64,000 nucleotides of DNA from Tepidanaerobacteraceae bacterium (GTDB taxonomy: Bacteria > Bacillota > Thermosediminibacteria > Thermosediminibacterales > Tepidanaerobacteraceae), in NCBI GenBank assembly GCA_024655905.1, contig JANLFP010000006.1, positions 93,653-157,652 of the forward strand, in the 5' to 3' direction. Positions 53,093-61,538 of this stretch are shown one piece after another. Made by a program: the position numbers and the translations under genes. Within the stretch, counting starts at the first letter, position 1. Every line of letters begins with the position of its first letter. The notes under the pieces are model-generated. The model was not told the DNA's origin. It searched no databases and was given only the letters and a program-made list of their open reading frames with translations.

Positions 53093-53949
53093 CACTTCAT
53101 CCCCTTTCCCAAGATTTGTTCTATCAGATTTTTAACGATGATTTTACTCATGCGCCTTCTGTACCATGCTGAGCCTCTTTGATCATCGATAGGAGCAATC
53201 TCCTTTTCCACTTCATTTGCTACTTTATCGACAAGTAAACTATCAACTTTTTTGTCGCATAAAAGAGCAGACGCATTTAATGCGAGGATAGGAGTAGGAG
53301 CGACTGCACCCAGCGCAATTTTTGCATCCTTACAGACATCATCTTTCAAATTCATTGTAACTGCTACAGAAATTACTGATAATGTATCGGCTTTCCTTCT
53401 CCCAATTTTTTTATAAGCCCATTTTAAATTATCATTTTTCGGTATAATGATTTCCTTGACTATTTCATCTGGATTTAATACAGTTTTCCCTGGCCCCGTA
53501 AAAAATTCTTTCATAGCCACAGTACGCTGACTATCTTTTGAAACAATGATCACACTAGCTTCAAGTGCCAGCAAAGCGGGAACTGTGTCAGCAGCAGGCG
53601 ATGCATTGCAGATATTGCCCCCAATAGTACCCATATTTCTCACTGCAACAGAAGCCATTCCTGATACAGCTTCCACAAGTAAGGGCAAATGCTTTTTAAT
53701 TAAGGGGGAAGCAATAATATCGTTTAATTTGGTCGCTGCACCTATAATAATATTGTCATTTTCTTCTTTTATATAGTTTAAACCCGCTTCACCGATATAA
53801 AGAAAGCAATCAGGGGTCTCAACCAGGGTATTTACCCTGACCATTACATCTGTACCTCCAGCAATAACCTTTGCCTTTTGACCATACTTGCTCTTCAATT
53901 CTATAATCTCATTAACATCTTTAGCCTTTAAAAATACTTTTTCAGCCAC
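53092..53949 (-). CDS. molybdenum hydroxylase, FAD-binding subunit
   Basis: CO-dehydrogenase-type flavoprotein with AGGTDVMVRVN and GTIGGNICNASPAADTVPALLAL for FAD and a C-terminal CoxM/CODH_C domain. The GTG at 53949 (MAEKVFLKAK) is favoured over a GTG inside the ribosome binding site. It is the first gene of the operon served by the sigma-54 promoter at 54115-54131. The order FAD, FeS, large, medium equals that described for nicotinate dehydrogenase ndhFSLM. Confidence 0.92.
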   Translation of the reverse strand: MAEKVFLKAKDVNEIIELKSKYGQKAKVIAGGTDVMVRVNTLVETPDCFLYIGEAGLNYIKEENDNIIIGAATKLNDIIASPLIKKHLPLLVEAVSGMASVAVRNMGTIGGNICNASPAADTVPALLALEASVIIVSKDSQRTVAMKEFFTGPGKTVLNPDEIVKEIIIPKNDNLKWAYKKIGRRKADTLSVISVAVTMNLKDDVCKDAKIALGAVAPTPILALNASALLCDKKVDSLLVDKVANEVEKEIAPIDDQRGSAWYRRRMSKIIVKNLIEQILGKGMK

Positions 53950-53973
53950 GTTTTTGGGCACCTCCTTTTTTTA

Positions 53974-54066
53974 TTAACCGTGACACCAGCAAAATTCCTG
54001 TTGAAATGGATACATTTTTGATAAACCTGGATTAATCGGTATTTTTATGTTTGTTCATCACCTCCT
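53974..54066 (-). other. possible leader peptides upstream of the hydroxylase operon
   Basis: An orphan consensus AGGAGGTGA (54058-54066) lies in the leader without a long frame behind it; ATG at 54056-54058 gives only MNKHKNTD. A second short frame, ATG at 54013-54015, gives MYPFQQEFCWCHG and stops just before the FAD-gene ribosome binding site. Either could be a translated leader or a chance frame. Confidence 0.25.
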
Positions 54067-54114
54067 AACAAATAATTTGGTTTTGGTAAAAAAGTTTGTT
54101 TATTTTATAAATAA

Positions 54115-54131
54115 TGCAATATCAATGCCAA
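54115..54131 (-). promoter_or_regulatory. sigma-54 promoter of the molybdenum hydroxylase operon
   Basis: The minus strand reads TTGGCATTGATATTGCA: TGGCAT-N5-TTGCA with GG and GC exactly 10 nt apart. It lies about 165 nt upstream of the first gene. The enhancer-like pair upstream has the same spacing as at the 46-kb promoter. Confidence 0.85.
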
Positions 54132-54238
54132 TTTTTTAAAATAGCAAATGAATTCTCATGAAATACTAAAAAGAGAATACTTTCTCTTCTTTTTTTCTTA
54201 ATATTTTTTGTAGCATTGGGCAAATTCACAACTTTTAT

Positions 54239-54252
54239 ATGCAATTATTCAA
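54239..54252. promoter_or_regulatory. proximal enhancer-like site, hydroxylase promoter
   Basis: ATGCAATTATTCAA matches TTGYA-N4-TGCAA at eight of ten fixed positions. Its centre is 21 bp from the distal site and 122.5 nt from the promoter centre. Confidence 0.5.
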
Positions 54253-54259
54253 TAAAATA

Positions 54260-54273
54260 TTGCATATATGCAA
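54260..54273. promoter_or_regulatory. distal enhancer-like site, hydroxylase promoter
   Basis: TTGCATATATGCAA is a perfect palindrome (16 bp if flanking A and T are included). The centre is 143.5 nt from the sigma-54 promoter centre, identical to the distal site at the lactonase promoter. Confidence 0.68.
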
Positions 54274-54325
54274 TCTTGTATCAAACTTTTTTAATAAATA
54301 TAACTTTACATTATCTAAAAATAAC

Positions 54326-54370
54326 CGCTATAATTCATGAAATTGAACATATATGTCAAGAATTATAGCG
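54326..54370 (-). terminator. hairpin terminator after the tautomerase gene
   Basis: CGCTATAATTC (54326-54336) and GAATTATAGCG (54360-54370) pair perfectly. The loop itself contains TTGA...TCAA and can extend the stem. On the minus strand it is followed by GTTATTTTTAG. It lies 80 nt after the tautomerase stop and insulates the hydroxylase promoter region. Confidence 0.65.
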
Positions 54371-54450
54371 ATTGTAAAATGAGATATTTATTTCAATATT
54401 TGCTTCAATTATTAGGTTTTTTATTCTATTTATTTTATAATGTTGAAAGT

Positions 54451-54639
54451 TTATGGCAATTCCATATATAATTTACCATTTTCTGCATAATTTTGTTTTT
54501 CCATCTCACGAATAATAATTTTTACTGCTTCAGGCCTGCATTTAATCGTTTTAACAAGGGTTTCTGTAACTTCTTTTACCATTTCACGCTTTTGTTCAAG
54601 AGTCCGACCGGATAACATTTCAATTTGTACTATTGGCAT
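54451..54639 (-). CDS. 4-oxalocrotonate tautomerase family protein
   Basis: A 62-residue tautomerase subunit that, after removal of Met1, exposes the catalytic Pro1 (MPIVQIEMLSGRTLEQKREM). The beta-alpha-beta pattern and length match 4-OT/DmpI proteins, which interconvert enol and keto or dienol isomers of unsaturated acids. It ends the operon that begins with the HIBADH-type dehydrogenase. Substrate unknown. Confidence 0.88.
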   Translation of the reverse strand: MPIVQIEMLSGRTLEQKREMVKEVTETLVKTIKCRPEAVKIIIREMEKQNYAENGKLYMELP

Positions 54640-54654
54640 ACAATTTACCCCTTT

Positions 54655-55917
54655 CTATAACTTTTTTGGAACACACCACTTGGCAAATGGAATTAAGGCG
54701 ACCTTGGCATTAGCCCCATGCCGGTCAAATGCAAGTTCTAATGCTTGATTTAAGGAACTAACTGCTTCTAACCCAATACTCGCAAATCCTTCTAGGTTCT
54801 TCTCCTGAGTAACCACAATCAACTCTTTTCGTGTTAGAACTTCTAAGAGTTTATACCAAATCACACCGTCCCAAAATTCTGCACGCAAGTAATAAAAATC
54901 CATCAATGCTCTAGCTAGTGATTCTGGACATGCTGGCAAATAATTTTTAATAGGAGTAATATGACCTATCCCATCCGGACAAGGTGAAGCTACAATCATG
55001 GTGCCTCCATTTTTTGTAACTGCATCCAATCCTACGGCAGCCCAGCAGGCATGAGCAAAAAGTGAGTCCCAGGGAAAAGAACCTGCTATAGAAATATCCA
55101 CTTGCTTTTTTACTGTATAAGAGTATATCTCATTGTATTTTTTAACTGAAGCTAAATGTACGGAACGAGGTTTACCAGCCTTAACGTCGATTATCTTTCT
55201 TTCTGTGTTTAGAATAATATTTACAACCATCTGCAACCCAGCAATTTCAGCTGCTTCTTCAATATCTTGCCGAATCGGATTCGAATCCGGCAAAACTCCA
55301 AAGCTAGATCCCGGTGCAGTCGATAACCGATGATTCCATTCTATTGTTTCATAGGAACAAACTCCCGGAAGCAATATCTTTCCTCCACCGCCATAACCCC
55401 AAAGGTTTACTTGAGTAAGACCGATCCCCAAGCGAACATCAGCATCTAAAAATTCTTTATGTACTGAAATGGGTGTTCCCAAGCGAGTTACACCTATAAA
55501 CCGGTAGTTGCTGGTTTCTCGAGCTATATTTTGAATAACTTCGATATTGTTTAAAATAGATTTTCCCAGTTTTGCTTCTAGCTGCTGTTCATTCATCTGC
55601 CATAGCGCACCATTTGCCACAATTATTTTAACCGACGCGCCTAGCCGCTGTAGATTTTTCATAATTTCAGGCAGAATTAAGTAGGCCGGTGTAGCCCGAG
55701 CAAAATTATCAACCAGTATAACAACTTTGTTGCCTTTTTTAACTAGTTCATCCAATGGTGGCGAATCAATAGGATTAAGCAGAGCTTCCCAAGCGGCTTG
55801 CGATACCTTATCATCCTCCAACGCCTGGACTTTGGGGACATCTACCTTTATGGCAACCTGACTATCTTCAATTACGGCGGTTAACCAATCGAAACCATAG
55901 GGTATTTTTATTTCCAC
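54655..55917 (-). CDS. LarA-family (nickel-pincer racemase-like) protein lacking two key histidines
   Basis: Full-length similarity to lactate racemase LarA (DUF2088). Against my recalled L. plantarum sequence the lysine that carries the nickel-pincer cofactor is kept (GGGGKILLPG, equivalent of K184), as is the H200 equivalent in TIEWNH. The catalytic H108 position is Leu (ANGALWQMN, normally ATGxHRP) and the nickel ligand H174 position is Val (TQVNLWGYGG, normally ESHFFAGFSG). It is therefore unlikely to be a lactate racemase. Start GTG at 55917, eight nt after AGGAGG. Confidence 0.8.
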   Translation of the reverse strand: MEIKIPYGFDWLTAVIEDSQVAIKVDVPKVQALEDDKVSQAAWEALLNPIDSPPLDELVKKGNKVVILVDNFARATPAYLILPEIMKNLQRLGASVKIIVANGALWQMNEQQLEAKLGKSILNNIEVIQNIARETSNYRFIGVTRLGTPISVHKEFLDADVRLGIGLTQVNLWGYGGGGKILLPGVCSYETIEWNHRLSTAPGSSFGVLPDSNPIRQDIEEAAEIAGLQMVVNIILNTERKIIDVKAGKPRSVHLASVKKYNEIYSYTVKKQVDISIAGSFPWDSLFAHACWAAVGLDAVTKNGGTMIVASPCPDGIGHITPIKNYLPACPESLARALMDFYYLRAEFWDGVIWYKLLEVLTRKELIVVTQEKNLEGFASIGLEAVSSLNQALELAFDRHGANAKVALIPFAKWCVPKKL

Positions 55918-55937
55918 AATAAGCCCCTCCTTTAACT

Positions 55938-56213
55938 TCAACCTCCGGCCAGGGCTAAAAGAAATACGACTGTATCGCCCTGCACCAGAGATGTTTTAAA
56001 ATAATTAGAACTATCGAGAAGCCGGTCATTTAGAAATACTCGCCAGGCAGGCATGAGCTTTTTTTCCTCATTTACAAGCACATTTTTTTTATCTCCTAAA
56101 AGCTGAGTTGTTTTATCGATCAAATCTGAAACTGACGATCCTTCCGCAAGTTCAACAACAAATTCGTTTTGATCATTAATCACAGGTGGAAGAATCCTGA
56201 CTATTATTTTCAT
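55938..56213 (-). CDS. MoaD/ThiS-like small sulfur-carrier protein
   Basis: A 91-residue ubiquitin-fold protein with acidic VVELAEGSSVSDLI and a C-terminal Gly-Gly (LALAGG), the site of thiocarboxylate formation. The ATG at 56213 is eight nt from GGGAGG. Next to a tungsten aldehyde oxidoreductase gene it likely serves pterin cofactor synthesis for that enzyme, as often seen for AOR-linked MoaD homologues. Confidence 0.82.
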   Translation of the reverse strand: MKIIVRILPPVINDQNEFVVELAEGSSVSDLIDKTTQLLGDKKNVLVNEEKKLMPAWRVFLNDRLLDSSNYFKTSLVQGDTVVFLLALAGG

Positions 56214-56277
56214 CCTCATGCCTCCCATGACAATAATATTGGAATTGAGTGTTTAAAATATATTACAATTACATTAC

Positions 56278-58209
56278 TTAAACAAGCATAATAGTATTTT
56301 TTTCCCTTTGATCTTTTTCTAGTACATTTTTAATTTCTGAAAGGCCCAGTTGCTCTAGTTTAGCTCTTGTTTGCAGACCAGTAGAAGGATCCCATCCTCT
56401 AGCTTCATAATATTCTTCCAGAATGGTATTAAATTTGTTTCTTTCCACTATATTCCCATCACCAGGCCCCCCCTTAATAGGTTCTGTAAAGAAACGCTCA
56501 GGTATAGTATCATCTTTTTTTCTGAAACCAGTTCGAACATTAAACGCTTTTTCAATATTGTATACTCTTTCTGCAGCAAGCATTAATTCCTCTCCTGTCA
56601 TTTCACGACCTGTTACAGCACTATAAAACTCGGCAGCCAAGCGCAATCCTTTATCGCATAGGTATTCCATTGTGGCAGAACGATAAAAGGCCCATTTGCA
56701 TAAACCCAAAAGATCTCCAATTGTTACTAAATCTTCTGACCATTTTAGCATCCGCCCTTTTCCTGCTACACCTTTTAGATCAGCTGCTTCTCGACTGCCA
56801 AACATTAATTCAGCTTCTTCCGGTGTTGCCATTTCTTCTACATAAGGATTGGATCGCAAATGATCTGAACCTCTCGTAGAGGTTGCGTAAGATACTGCTC
56901 TTACCGGCATTCCTCTAGGATCGGCCGCTGTTACTTCTACACCTTTAATATGCATAGCATATTTTTCCGATCCCTTGCCAATAGCCAGCGATGCACGGTA
57001 ACAGCCATCTGCGAGTAAGTTGCCGATTCCCTGACGATATGTTATCATTTTTATTATTTTTAAAATCAATTCTGCATCTCCAAATGCCGGTGATAATCCA
57101 TCAAAATCTTCTTTAGTTAAAATTCCTTTTTCAAAACATTCCATCGCAAATGCTATTGTATCTCCAGCACTTTCAATGTCTAATCCCATTTCATTAAAGG
57201 CTCCGATAACTCTGATTAAATCTATAGAATCGGTAATGCCCATGGTCATGGATCGTGCAATGGATTCCCATTCCACCTTAGTATATTCGCCCTTGTGCTC
57301 ACCTTCTCGTATCATCATATCTCGACGGCACCTTACCGGGCACATTGGACAAGAAGTTGCTTTAACTGCATGTTTTTCCCGAAATATTTCCGGCGACAAG
57401 CCTTCCCAGTCAAATTCACCAAGTCTCCAATTACAAGCGCCATGAACACCATACTTAACCCGGTGCCACATAAAGCGGGTGCTGCCAAATGTAACAGCGG
57501 GAATCAAGTATGGGTCCTGCTTGACTATATTATTATATTCCTTAATTGCCTTAAGCAAACGCGAAGGATCGTGAATGGTAATCCCACCCGTTCCATAAAC
57601 AACTAAGGCTTTGAGATTTTTTGAACCCATTACAGCACCTACACCGGTTCTTCCAAAAGTTGCCACTCCATCAGTAATTACTGCATATTTTACCAAATTC
57701 TCTCCCGCTGGACCTATACAAGCTATCTGCACTTTTTTAGAAGGCAATTTTTTTCTTATAGCTTCCTGAGTTTCTTTTGTTTTTTTGCCCCACAAGTCAC
57801 TGGCATCACAAAAGTCAACTTTTTCATCATTTATCATTAGCCACACTGGTTTTTCTGCTTTTCCAGTGATAATAACAACATCATAACCCGCATACTTAAT
57901 TTCACTGCCTATGAAACCGCCTCCATGAGAATCGCCATGACCACCGCTCAATACGTTCTTGATAGTCGCAGTAGTACGGCTAGCAGTTGGTACAGGGGTA
58001 CCATGCAAGGCTCCTGGAGCAAAAATAAGCGGTGCCTCAGGACTTAAAGGATCTGTTTGGGGCCCTGCCATGTCAAACAAAAGGCGAGAATTGAAGCCTC
58101 TCCCTCCTAAGTACATTTCATAATATTCAGATGGCAAGCAATCAATGGTTGCTTTTTGTTCGGTTAAGTCTATACGTAATATTTTCCCACCATATCCATG
58201 TTTAGCCAT
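56278..58209 (-). CDS. aor: aldehyde:ferredoxin oxidoreductase (tungsten)
   Basis: Oxidises aldehydes to acids with ferredoxin, or the reverse, using tungstopterin. The 643-residue protein has the N-terminal GGRGFNSRLLFD and GALHGTPVPTASRTT cofactor-binding domain. The [4Fe-4S] ligands are C287, C290 and C294 (SCPMCPVRC) with a fourth in LLGLCKWAF. KGVEVTAADPRGM holds the pterin-phosphate region. ATG start behind AGGGGG. The adjoining FeS protein gene probably provides its electron acceptor. Confidence 0.93.
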   Translation of the reverse strand: MAKHGYGGKILRIDLTEQKATIDCLPSEYYEMYLGGRGFNSRLLFDMAGPQTDPLSPEAPLIFAPGALHGTPVPTASRTTATIKNVLSGGHGDSHGGGFIGSEIKYAGYDVVIITGKAEKPVWLMINDEKVDFCDASDLWGKKTKETQEAIRKKLPSKKVQIACIGPAGENLVKYAVITDGVATFGRTGVGAVMGSKNLKALVVYGTGGITIHDPSRLLKAIKEYNNIVKQDPYLIPAVTFGSTRFMWHRVKYGVHGACNWRLGEFDWEGLSPEIFREKHAVKATSCPMCPVRCRRDMMIREGEHKGEYTKVEWESIARSMTMGITDSIDLIRVIGAFNEMGLDIESAGDTIAFAMECFEKGILTKEDFDGLSPAFGDAELILKIIKMITYRQGIGNLLADGCYRASLAIGKGSEKYAMHIKGVEVTAADPRGMPVRAVSYATSTRGSDHLRSNPYVEEMATPEEAELMFGSREAADLKGVAGKGRMLKWSEDLVTIGDLLGLCKWAFYRSATMEYLCDKGLRLAAEFYSAVTGREMTGEELMLAAERVYNIEKAFNVRTGFRKKDDTIPERFFTEPIKGGPGDGNIVERNKFNTILEEYYEARGWDPSTGLQTRAKLEQLGLSEIKNVLEKDQREKNTIMLV

Positions 58210-58211
58210 TA

Positions 58212-58763
58212 TTATTCACCCCCTGCACATTGTTCTTTTGCTTTTTTCCCAGCAATTTCCTTTTGTTTCTGGAGAACTTTTGCCCACTCTTCAGCCTTTT
58301 CCGTTTCTCTTAATTTTGATGTCATTAGCTTTATTACATCAGCAGGGCAGTATTCAATACAAAGAGGTTGACCTCCGCACAGGTTGCATTTGCTCATCTT
58401 ACCGGTAATAGGATTTACTGTTATAGCTCCAAACGGGCATGATTCTACACATGCGCCACAACCGATGCATAATTCTTGATCAACTTCTAATATTCCATTA
58501 TCATTCTTTTTGAAAGCTTCTACCGGACAGGATTTAGCACATAGAGGTTCAACACACTGCTTGCATACTATGGGTACATCTATGCTTGGTTCCCAAGAAA
58601 TAATTTTAATTCGAGAAATTTTTGGATTGCTGATCCCTTCATTATACATAGAACAGATGGTTTCGCATATCCTACAGCCTGAGCACCATCCTTCCAGTTC
58701 CCCAACCCTTGGAACGTATTCTACCCGAGTTGAGGTATTAATTTCGTTTGCCTCTTTACCCAC
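58212..58763 (-). CDS. 4Fe-4S ferredoxin-type electron-transfer subunit
   Basis: A 183-residue HycB/DmsB-like protein with cysteine groups CSGCRICETIC, CKQCVEPLCAKSCP, CIGCGACVESCP and CNLCGGQPLCIEYCP, enough for four [4Fe-4S] clusters. Start GTG behind AAGGGGG. It lies 2 nt upstream of the aldehyde oxidoreductase gene and very likely relays its electrons. Confidence 0.9.
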   Translation of the reverse strand: MGKEANEINTSTRVEYVPRVGELEGWCSGCRICETICSMYNEGISNPKISRIKIISWEPSIDVPIVCKQCVEPLCAKSCPVEAFKKNDNGILEVDQELCIGCGACVESCPFGAITVNPITGKMSKCNLCGGQPLCIEYCPADVIKLMTSKLRETEKAEEWAKVLQKQKEIAGKKAKEQCAGGE

Positions 58764-58840
58764 CTGAATACCCCCTTACTATTATACTTTTATATAAAGC
58801 ATTATTTTAAACTAAATTCCAAGATTATAATTGAATACGA

Positions 58841-59719
58841 CTAAATCTCAAGCATTCGGGCAGGATTTTCTCTAACCATGGTAATAATATCCTTTTCACT
58901 TATACCCAAATCTAGCATTTGTGAAATGAAATTTTCCATCATCTCTACAGGCCTCGGGTTGATGACCTGCCCTCCATCGGTACTCATAATTGCTGTATCA
59001 GCACCAACAACCATAATTGCATTGGCAATTAGTTCGGATTTAATGGGATGCTTCATCTGGTGTGTAGTATCATTTATATTATGTTCGATCATTGCAGCGC
59101 CTTTTTCTAGAATTTCTTTCAGATCATTAATTGTATAATTCAACATTGTGGATAATGGATGAGTAACGATTATTTTATCAATGCCCATTTTCTTTGCCTG
59201 AGGTACAAGCACCATCGCTTCTTTAATAGAAATATGACCTGTCCCAAGGATAGCCTTTTTCTCGGCAATCAAAGCCAGCACTTCTAATACCTCTTTTTTT
59301 AAATTCCCATTTTCATCCAGAATATTAATCCCCTTCAACCCAGGCTGTAATACGTTATTAAACATCGGTACATGACTACCATCGGCTAGGTACGCATCAG
59401 CATGCAATGTTGGCATCCAAACTTCTTTTGCTCCCATGCGCAGAGCAGCATCCACGGCCTGAGGGTTTATTCCTCCTATAGGCAGGTTTAAAGCAATTCC
59501 TCCGTATACTGGTATCCCTACAACATGACTTGCAATTTGTGCTCTGTCAGCAGTACAGGTCATATGATTTTTAATGAGAATTGCTTTCATTCCTGCTTCC
59601 TTCGCTTGATTTGCCGCCTCGATATCATTCACCAGTCGGGGAAAGACATCAGGGCCTGTATGAATATGTACATCTATTGCACCTTCCATTAATTCTTTAA
59701 CTTTATTGATATCTGCCAA
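58841..59719 (-). CDS. DUF6282 metal-dependent hydrolase (amidohydrolase-like)
   Basis: A 292-residue TIM-barrel hydrolase. Likely metal ligands are H-x-H in DVHIHTGPD (residues about 16-23), the lysine/histidine in IKNHMT, histidines in GTGHISIKEA and VTHPLSTM, and Asp in MSTDGGQV. This matches the amidohydrolase/PTE-type pattern. The TTG start follows AAAGGAGG. Reaction unknown; hydrolysis of a cyclic amide, ester or lactone would fit the neighbours. Confidence 0.72.
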   Translation of the reverse strand: MADINKVKELMEGAIDVHIHTGPDVFPRLVNDIEAANQAKEAGMKAILIKNHMTCTADRAQIASHVVGIPVYGGIALNLPIGGINPQAVDAALRMGAKEVWMPTLHADAYLADGSHVPMFNNVLQPGLKGINILDENGNLKKEVLEVLALIAEKKAILGTGHISIKEAMVLVPQAKKMGIDKIIVTHPLSTMLNYTINDLKEILEKGAAMIEHNINDTTHQMKHPIKSELIANAIMVVGADTAIMSTDGGQVINPRPVEMMENFISQMLDLGISEKDIITMVRENPARMLEI

Positions 59720-59841
59720 AATTTTTCCTCCTTTTTCTTTTCAGGTAGATTTTCGGAAACTCAGTTTCCTTTTATTCTAAAGCCATCTCAAGAGGGCTAT
59801 TTTCATTATGTTCATGCTTAGAATAAATACGGTTAATGACA

Positions 59842-61518
59842 TTAAGAATTTTCCAGGAATTCTTTACGATAAAGCCAGGGTGCACCCTGCTCCGCTCCTC
59901 CGACTCCAGCCCTGTAGGCCGCCAGAATACCTTTAAGCTTCCTTTCAGGTATTCTTATGTTTTTTTTGCGCAGTTCAAGTTCTTCTTGAGAAACCCTGAA
60001 CTCAAGCAACTTTTTCTCAAGATCTATCACAATAATATCTCCATCTTCGACTAGAGCCAAAGGGCCTCCAACCCATGCCTCTGGGGCAATATGTCCGACA
60101 CACGGACCACGTGTAGCTCCTGAAAAACGTCCATCGGTTATCATGGCTACGGATTTATGTAAGCCCATTCCTACTAACATTGCTGCAGGAATAGACAATT
60201 CCCTCATCCCAGGACCTCCTTTTGGTCCTTCATAACGTATCACTAATACTGAACCTGGTTTAACCTTTTTACTCAATAGATAATCTCGAACTTCTTCTTC
60301 TGAATTGAATACAACAGCAGGACCTTCATGATAATACATTTTCGGGTCAACGCCACTTTTCTTTACTACAGCACCTTTTGGAGCTAAATTCCCTGTTAGA
60401 ATAGCAAAGCAGCCGTTCTTATGCAGAGGTTCTTCAATAGAATGAATTACATTTCTGTTAATCGGTTCTTTAAAATTAGTCAGATATTCTCCCAAACTTC
60501 CTCCCATAACCAGCGGAACGCTAAGATCAAGGAAATCTCTGATAGTGTATAATACGGCCGGAACTCCTCCTGCGCGATGAAAATCACTAATATTCATTTC
60601 AGATGAAGGTTTAAATTTTGCAATTACAGGTACGGAAGCCTGAATCTCATCAAGCTGGCTCAAAGTCAAGCTTGATCCCATGGCTATGGCTAAAGCCATC
60701 GTGTGAAGCACTGCATTGGTAGATCCACCAGTAGCAGATATATGTCTAATTCCATTAGCTAGCGAAGCATCATTTAGAAAATATGAAAACTTGTATTTGT
60801 CTTTAGTTAATTGGACTATACGTTCTCCAACATCCCTCGCTTGCCGTACTTTCGCAGCCTCGCAGAAAAGCATGGTAGAAGATCCAAACGGAGCAACCCC
60901 AATAGCTTCTAAAAACGCTCCCATAGTATTAGCGGTCCCATACATGGAGCATGTTCCAGCAGAGGCACACAAATTATATCTCCATCGTTCGAATGTTTCT
61001 TCATCTATCTCCCCGCTGTTCCGTTTCCCAATAGCTTCTTTTAAATCAGAGGTTACAAATTCTCTTTCACCTTCACGATGAGGGAGCATTGCCCCAGCCG
61101 TAAGAAAAATAGAAGGCAAATCCAGACGAGCAGCAGCTATAAGCATCCCTGGAATAATCTTATCGCAGGAACATAAAAAAACCAGGCCATCAAATCCATG
61201 AGCTTCTACCATCGCTTCTATAGAAGCCGCAATTAAATCGCGTTGCGGCAATATATAGTGCATTCCGCTGCCCTGCGCCATTCCGTCACAAGGTGCAGGA
61301 ACTATAAATTCTGCGGGCGTTCCTCCTGCTGCCCAGATACCTTCTTTAACATATGTTGCTAATTCTGCAAGAGGTTTGTGGCCCGGATTTACATCATTCC
61401 AAGAATTAACCACACCAATAATCGGCTTCGCTAAGTCTTTCTTTCTGTAACCGACAGAATTCATCAAACCAATATAATAAGCTTCTGTCTTATCTTCATT
61501 GTTTCCTCTTCTCCACAT
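59842..61518 (-). CDS. ilvD: dihydroxy-acid dehydratase (IlvD/Edd family)
   Basis: The 558-residue protein matches classical Ilv[66 protein letters not shown] and [20 protein letters not shown]. It binds an iron-sulfur cluster and converts 2,3-dihydroxy acids to 2-oxo acids. Its place in a catabolic operon with aldehyde oxidoreductase and an HIBADH-type enzyme, and no other branched-chain biosynthetic gene, argues for sugar-acid-type substrates. The symbol reflects family only. Confidence 0.87.
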   Translation of the reverse strand: MWRRGNNEDKTEAYYIGLMNSVGYRKKDLAKPIIGVVNSWNDVNPGHKPLAELATYVKEGIWAAGGTPAEFIVPAPCDGMAQGSGMHYILPQRDLIAASIEAMVEAHGFDGLVFLCSCDKIIPGMLIAAARLDLPSIFLTAGAMLPHREGEREFVTSDLKEAIGKRNSGEIDEETFERWRYNLCASAGTCSMYGTANTMGAFLEAIGVAPFGSSTMLFCEAAKVRQARDVGERIVQLTKDKYKFSYFLNDASLANGIRHISATGGSTNAVLHTMALAIAMGSSLTLSQLDEIQASVPVIAKFKPSSEMNISDFHRAGGVPAVLYTIRDFLDLSVPLVMGGSLGEYLTNFKEPINRNVIHSIEEPLHKNGCFAILTGNLAPKGAVVKKSGVDPKMYYHEGPAVVFNSEEEVRDYLLSKKVKPGSVLVIRYEGPKGGPGMRELSIPAAMLVGMGLHKSVAMITDGRFSGATRGPCVGHIAPEAWVGGPLALVEDGDIIVIDLEKKLLEFRVSQEELELRKKNIRIPERKLKGILAAYRAGVGGAEQGAPWLYRKEFLENS

Positions 61519-61538
61519 AAAATTGTCTCCTTATTTCA

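Noticed and set aside
59842..61518. Branched-chain amino acid biosynthesis operon (ilvD)
   Set aside because: No other ilv or leu gene is nearby; neighbours are catabolic and tungsten-dependent.
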